A DNA stretch of 64,000 nucleotides, from assembly GCA_038502055.1 (NCBI GenBank), contig JAXRKN010000044.1, forward strand, positions 1,584,001-1,648,000, given 5' to 3'. A program made the position numbers and the translations under genes. Source of the stretch: Tanytarsus gracilentus (lineage: Eukaryota; Arthropoda; Insecta; Diptera; Chironomidae). The notes below the pieces were generated by a model. It made no database searches. It had not been told where the DNA came from and saw only the letters and a list, made by a program, of their open reading frames with translations. Numbering within the stretch: the first letter of the stretch is position 1; each line of letters starts with the position of its first letter. This document shows positions 59,329-64,000 of this stretch, in pieces.

Positions 59329-60990
59329 TTTTTGAAAAAAAAAAAAAATTTTATTTAAAAGGTCGGTGTTTTAATGTTTTGTTTTTTCTTTTGTTTTTTT
59401 ATTTTTTTCGTATTGTCTCGTTTTTTGGATGAACTGACGACTAAACAACTCGATGATGTTAATTTTTTAACTAAAAACACACTGTAATACTATAAAAAGA
59501 ATATTTAAATTATTTTGTTTTGTTTACCCTGAGAGGGGCGAACAACTTTTTTCAATTAAATTTAAAATGACAAAATTGAAAATAATTTTACCTTGTTATG
59601 ACAAACAGGAGAAGTTTCTGTATGGTGAAGTATAACACGTTCTAGTGGATTGATCATTTTAGCCAATTGAGCCGCAGAGCTACTTGCACCCCATTCTTCT
59701 CGCTTGTATATTTTTTGTACTAAAACATTAATTTTGCTTTTAATTAACACATAAAAAAATTTAAACTCACTCTCATAAAAATTCGTCATGTTTTTTAGGA
59801 AATTTCCTAAATTTATAGCCTCAAGTTCTTTGTAAATTAATTGATCTTGAAAGAAAATTTTGTAGTCGGCACTAAAAAATCCATCTTTTACACTTTTCGA
59901 GCAAAACGTTTCGAAAATATTTGTCATCGCATCTGGAGGTTGCAATTCTCTAAAATTCCCAATAAATCCAATTCCGATTCCGATGTCATTGTAATCACTG
60001 CCATTTACATTTATTGTATGCTCGCCTTCATGACGGTTACCACGACCCTCATAAACATTTCCATCAGCACCGATTAGAAAATTCCATGGAATGTCAAGTA
60101 AGTCTAAAGTCTTGTTTCTGATTTCAATAATTTTAGCTATGCAATCATTTCTATTAAAACATGACTCAGCATCATCAGTTTGACCCACAATAATTCGACG
60201 GATTGGAAAAGAAGTTAATGGTTTTATATTTGCATCTAAAGAATCAAAAGTCCATTCACTTCTGGGCACTATGAAATCATATTCTAACGCTGAAGGTGTT
60301 GTCGAATCAGACGAAGCTGAGGTTTCAGTCGAACCCTCCGTAGTGTCAGGGAATTGATCATTCGTAGGTATCAAGAAATATATCAATAATCCTGCAGTTA
60401 TCGCAAAAAGTGCAACCGAAATTATTATGAAAATGCGTAGTCTTGTGAATTTGAAGTTTTGAAATTTCTCCTTCAGAGATTGTTTGGGAATTCTTTCACT
60501 GGTTTCTGAAATTGAAGCGAGTTAATAAATTTTTTAAAGAAGAATTTAACATTATTTGAAAAATTGTGCCAAAAGGAGAAATTGCAATTTTTACAATCAA
60601 TTCTTAAGTCTCTAGAATTAATTTTAATCTTTCCGAGAATTTTTTTTGCTCCACTTTATCGATCGCTTATCACAACCTACTTCAGATTGTTATACTAAAC
60701 ATTTCCCCTTATCTAAAAATAGAAACTTAGGGAATACCTTCTGTTGGCGGTGGATAGTAAAAGTTATAGATAGCATCGCCCACTCGAATGCCACTTGAGC
60801 CTTCAATCTTAAAGTTGCTTTGAACAGCGCCGTTTAAATCTCGAACAAAATTATCAATTGAAAAATTGTTTGTCATTGTTGACGAGTTTTCGATCACAAG
60901 CCGGTTGACTAACGAACTATTAACTGTCGTATCCGAAATTGTGGAAAAAGAAAGCCTTGGGAAACGCTGTATGTCATCTAGTTCGTCCAT
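58363..60990 (-). CDS. PGRP-LC/LF-like receptor E (RHIM-like tail, TM, two PGRP domains; intron with retroposon)
   Basis: Exons 60990-60738, 60505-59771, 59719-59592, 58947-58823, 58770-58679 and 58532-58363 give 500 aa. The cytoplasmic exon ends EGSSGIRVGDAIYNFYYP. The TM is about 107-130 and an extracellular Ser/Thr-rich stalk (TTEGSTETSASSDSTT) precedes domain 1 (IVPRSEWTFDSLD ... YEGRGNRHEGEHT). Domain 2: KIYKREEWGASSSAAQLAKM ... VILHHTETSPVC ... GSISPGD, again without the amidase Cys. The intron 58948-59591 is 644 bp because a retroposon with a 24-bp target duplication is inserted. Sister introns there are about 50 bp. The domain-1 change from GYRYEG to GNRHEG is unique to E. Confidence 0.87.
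58986..59553 (-). mobile_element. Retroposon insertion with 24-bp target-site duplication
   Basis: The 24-bp direct repeats AATTAAATTTAAAATGACAA+AATT at 58962-58985 and 59554-59577 flank 568 bp. The left end is (GATA)n, so on the minus strand the element ends in an (ATCT)n tail, as in some LINE/SINE families. It has no ORF of note. The inside has a GC-richer part (59040-59200) and a run of 64 A at 59261-59324 followed by T and A runs. It is a SINE or truncated LINE. No clear tRNA-type A or B box was seen. Confidence 0.8.
59261..59324. repeat. Homopolymer: 64 consecutive A
   Basis: Uninterrupted A from 59261 to 59324, then nine T, a G and about fourteen A. It is inside the retroposon. The length is likely to be inaccurate in any assembly. 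Confidence 0.95.
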
Positions 60991-62285
60991 TTTGATGTTT
61001 ATCCTTTGACTGTTAAATAATTACTGAAAATTATTTGAGAAGCCAATCATTTTATTATCGTCTGTTTATTGATAAAAAACCTTGACTGCCTTATCGAAAC
61101 CGGTTCGGAGTTAAGACTGTTTATTTTAAATATCCATAAAGAGGTGAAAACCAGAGTTTTTTTTCGATATAATTTAGCTAAGATCGAGCTAAAATTTACT
61201 AACAAGTTAGATAGAAAAATCCATTAAATATTTTTATGTTTAAAGAAGATTTAACGCTTCAAACATTTTATATCTAAGTCAGCTCAGCTTCTGAGAAGCC
61301 ACTGAAGTAAACGATTCAAGACTTTACTCAAAATCGAGGTAGATGCTGGAAACTTCTCTTCTCGCAACTCATACATAAAGAAGAAAGTTCTTACGAGAAG
61401 ATTTGTGTACGAATAAATGAAACTCGCTCACTTCCATGCAGTGCAAAAAATGCATTTTCGGTAAGCTATAAAAATCCCTTCAATAAAATTAAATTTTTTA
61501 TGAAGCGTCTCGTTGCAAGTAAAATTTATGTTTGTGGGTGAACACAGAATGATGTTTTTGCAATTGTTGAAGGGAAAATAAAATTTCTCAAGTGAATGTG
61601 CATGAAAGCGAATCAGAAAGATTTTTGTATTATGAAAAATTCATTATGAAATGACAAATAAGTTTTTCCATAGCTTAAGCATGCTCGAGCATCGTAAAAG
61701 ATTTATAAAGAAAATCTAGAGCAATGTTGTTGACATGAGAGGTAAAATAATTTTGAATATTTTCTTTAGTCGATTTCTCTAAGTCAATATTTTTGAGAAT
61801 TTGCTTTTAGGCAATTTATTCAAGCTTAAACTCATCAAGTTTACTTTCCCTACCGTTAAAATCTTTAAAACTGTCAAAATGATAAAATATCAAAATTCTC
61901 TTAAATTCTGCATCAAGCTCGCAGTTACTTTAGAAAAAAATTCTAGAATTTTTCAAGATTTATTTTTAATGGTTAAAGGTTAAAAGAAAAATAAGCTACG
62001 CATAGCAAAATATGATATGTTGAGAGAGAAAAAAGAGAAATTTTCCATTGAATTCGCTCAATTTCCAAATTTATGGGAAAACTCGGATGAAAAACTTGAA
62101 TGGGGAAAGAAAAATTTCCGAGAGCTTTTTAACGGTTCGAATCTTAAATTTTTATAAACGTTAAAAATTTGAACTCTGAAATAAAAAGTTTGTCAATTTT
62201 TCACGAAAATTTAAAAATGCTATTTTTCACTCAAAATTTTATTATTCAAAAAAAATTCCACTCACTACAAAATTTTATAATTTAT
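60991..62285. other. Intergenic region between PGRP-like gene E and CFAP57
   Basis: Contains the upstream region of receptor E (CTTATC sites at 60709 and 61090) and the 3' flank of CFAP57. AT-rich; ORFs at 61801-61983 and 62169-62450 show no domain, the second being a shadow of CFAP57 beyond 62286. Confidence 0.55.
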
Positions 62286-64000
62286 TCAATTCATTTGGGA
62301 TCTCATTCTTTGATTTTCTTCAATCAACATCTGAACTTCTTCCTCAAGTCTATCAATTTTATCCTTGTAGGCATTCTCAATGGATTCTTTTTCAACAATC
62401 GCTTTTTCGAGTTTCTTTTTTGCCTCACTTGGCAGCATTGTTCGAGTTGAAATGCCAAGCAGTGCCTGCATTTCCTGATTCTGCTTAAGGGTGTCGCGAT
62501 ATTCTTTACGAAGTCGATTGAGCTCAGTGATAAGCTCGACATTTTCCTTTAACATTTTAACCGAGTCGCCGCTTGCTTTTGTCTTTACATGCTTGCTCTT
62601 TGAATCGGTAATGACCTTCTCAAAATAATCTCGATGTCGATTGAATTCATTTTGAACATCAGCATCGAGTGTGAGAGTCTTTTTCAGCTCGGGATTGTTC
62701 GAGTATCGATGGTGAATTCGCATGACTTCCTCCTTAAGCCTATCCGGATATTGAATGTAATTTGACACCTCATAGATATCGGAACAGACACGCATGAGTT
62801 GCGCTCGAGCGGTTTTGGCACGTGAACGCTCAATTTTAAGTTCTTTTTCAGCGCCAAAGTATTTGTCTTTTAATTCCGAGAGCTTTAAGTTCGCCTGAAG
62901 GTGATTATGTTGGAGTGTCTTGAGCTCACGTTCCATCTCGAAAATTCGTTCCTTCTTCTCGCGAATTTCCGTCTCACGCGGTTCAATTTCCATTTTGAGC
63001 TCATTCATTTTATGAGTCAACGATTGTTTATACTTTTCTAGCTCTTGTGCTCGCTTATTCAACTCCGAAAGCATTTTTTCCTTAATTTTGATGACATTGT
63101 CACGTGTATGAACGTCGTGCTTCAAGTCATCAATGTCTTTTTGGTTAGACTTTATAATCTCCTGGAATCGCTCTTGTTGTGAGTGCATAAGTTCAATTTC
63201 CTTACGTAGCTCGTCACATTCCTTGCTTATTGTGGAATTCTTCTTTTTAAGAACACCGGCATCACCTCGCCAACGTCCAATGACTTCGTCGCTGTCCTTG
63301 AGGCGCTTTTCATAGCTGAGTTGCGATTCAACCATGTTGCGATCATCTGGAGAGTAAAAAAGTTTTAAAATTTACATTAAATTGAATTAAAATTTTCTTA
63401 AAGCTTTTTCACTTACGGTCAATCTCAACTTGTCGACAATATTCCTGGAATTCTTTTTCCTTCTCTTTAGACTCTTTCAGTAAAGTTGCGACATATTCTT
63501 GACGCTCCACAAGCTGCTTCTTGAAATTTTGTTCCATTGACTCTGTAAAATAAATTCGTAATTATAAAAAAATTAATTACATTTAATCTGGCTACCAATT
63601 GTCTCCTGAAGGCAATCACTCGATCTGCTTAATTTCTTCTCATACTGCGCAATTATATCCTCAATTTTCTTTTGCAGCCCTTTCTGCTTCTCGTATTCGA
63701 CGATAATTTTCTCATTAAAATTCGCCTCGAGCTCTTCCAATTCGCGCTGATGTTTCTCATTCGCTTTTGTGATGGTCGCCGTGAGTTCATTGAGTTGATC
63801 GACATGAATCGCTTTTAAAGTGTCATTTTGTCGCTTTAGGTCCTCAAGTGCGGCACAATAATTTTCATGAATTTCACGCATCTGCTCGGAGTGAAAAGTT
63901 TCACCTTGCTGCTTTTGATAATTGAATTCAGCGATTTGTTCGTTGATGCGAATCTGAAGCATTGAAATTTGCTTCTCTTTGGCAGAGAGAATACTTCGAG
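62286..64000 (-). CDS. CFAP57: CFAP57 (WDR65) C-terminal coiled coil, continues past the window
   Basis: Exons 64000(open)-63596, 63542-63417 and 63346-62286 join in frame (phases 1 and 1) to about 530 C-terminal residues ending MRSQMN. The sequence is continuous coiled coil with the CFAP57 signature order: EYCRQVEIDHDRNMVESQLS, ELEKYKQSLTHKMNELKMEI-EPRE, then NYIQYPDRLKEEVMRI and the final KEYRDTLKQNQEMQALLGIS block. In ciliates and vertebrates CFAP57 is a WD-repeat plus coiled-coil adaptor needed for inner-arm dynein docking on the axoneme. In insects it would act in sperm flagella or chordotonal cilia. The WD40 half and the start lie beyond 64000. Confidence 0.88.

Noticed and set aside
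59232..59432. 66-codon poly-lysine ORF
   Set aside because: It is the translation of the 64-A homopolymer in the retroposon.

Overview
The window is AT-rich insect nuclear DNA with many short GT-AG introns (about 45-100 bp). The gene content suggests a fly, probably a nematoceran midge: an RR-2 cuticular protein, a takeout/JHBP protein, a CLIP-domain serine protease, PGRP-LC/LF-like receptors, REPTOR-BP and BUD13. The taxon is my inference from gene families and architecture; no search was run. Exon boundaries were worked out by hand from splice signals, reading frame and family conservation.

Layout. 1-10046: the 3' part of an LRCH scaffold gene (+) with two alternative last exons, one ending in a membrane anchor. 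11392-17070: Vps52 (-) and FAM98 (+) as a divergent pair, then BUD13 (-) and the bZIP gene REPTOR-BP/CREBL2 (-). 18673-22590: mitochondrial alanyl-tRNA synthetase (+) and TRAP-gamma/SSR3 (+). 23369-24157: an EWK-repeat RR-2 cuticular protein (-) with a TATA/Inr promoter. 24558-29815: a CLIP serine protease (-) whose active-site serine motif appears to be spread over micro-exons. One of its introns holds a nested gene of a family I do not recognise. 32159-33758: takeout/JHBP (-). 33998-38560: ANKRD49 (-) and a CCDC9-like gene (+), whose shared promoter region is duplicated, with FICD and C2H2 zinc-finger fragments caught between the copies. 38816-41958: threonyl-tRNA synthetase (-) with a candidate mitochondrial alternative first exon.

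42529-47620 is an accessory stretch of broken or unfamiliar sequence. It holds a small BIR-like zinc-binding gene cut off at a breakpoint, a second and ruined copy of the unknown family, a non-LTR retrotransposon 3' end, a 348-bp inverted duplication, an LRR fragment and a decayed gene. 47806-49042 is mitochondrial enoyl-CoA delta isomerase (-). 49988-60990 is a tandem array of five PGRP-L receptor genes (all -), each with two PGRP domains. Four of them carry a cytoplasmic exon with a RHIM-like motif and one lacks it. 62286-64000 is the C-terminal coiled coil of CFAP57 (-), running off the window.

The PGRP array is the clearest functional system. By family knowledge it would be the membrane-receptor layer of the Imd immune pathway, with signalling and non-signalling members side by side. 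The unknown two-copy family (25626-27810 and 44288-46351) is the best candidate for something undescribed.
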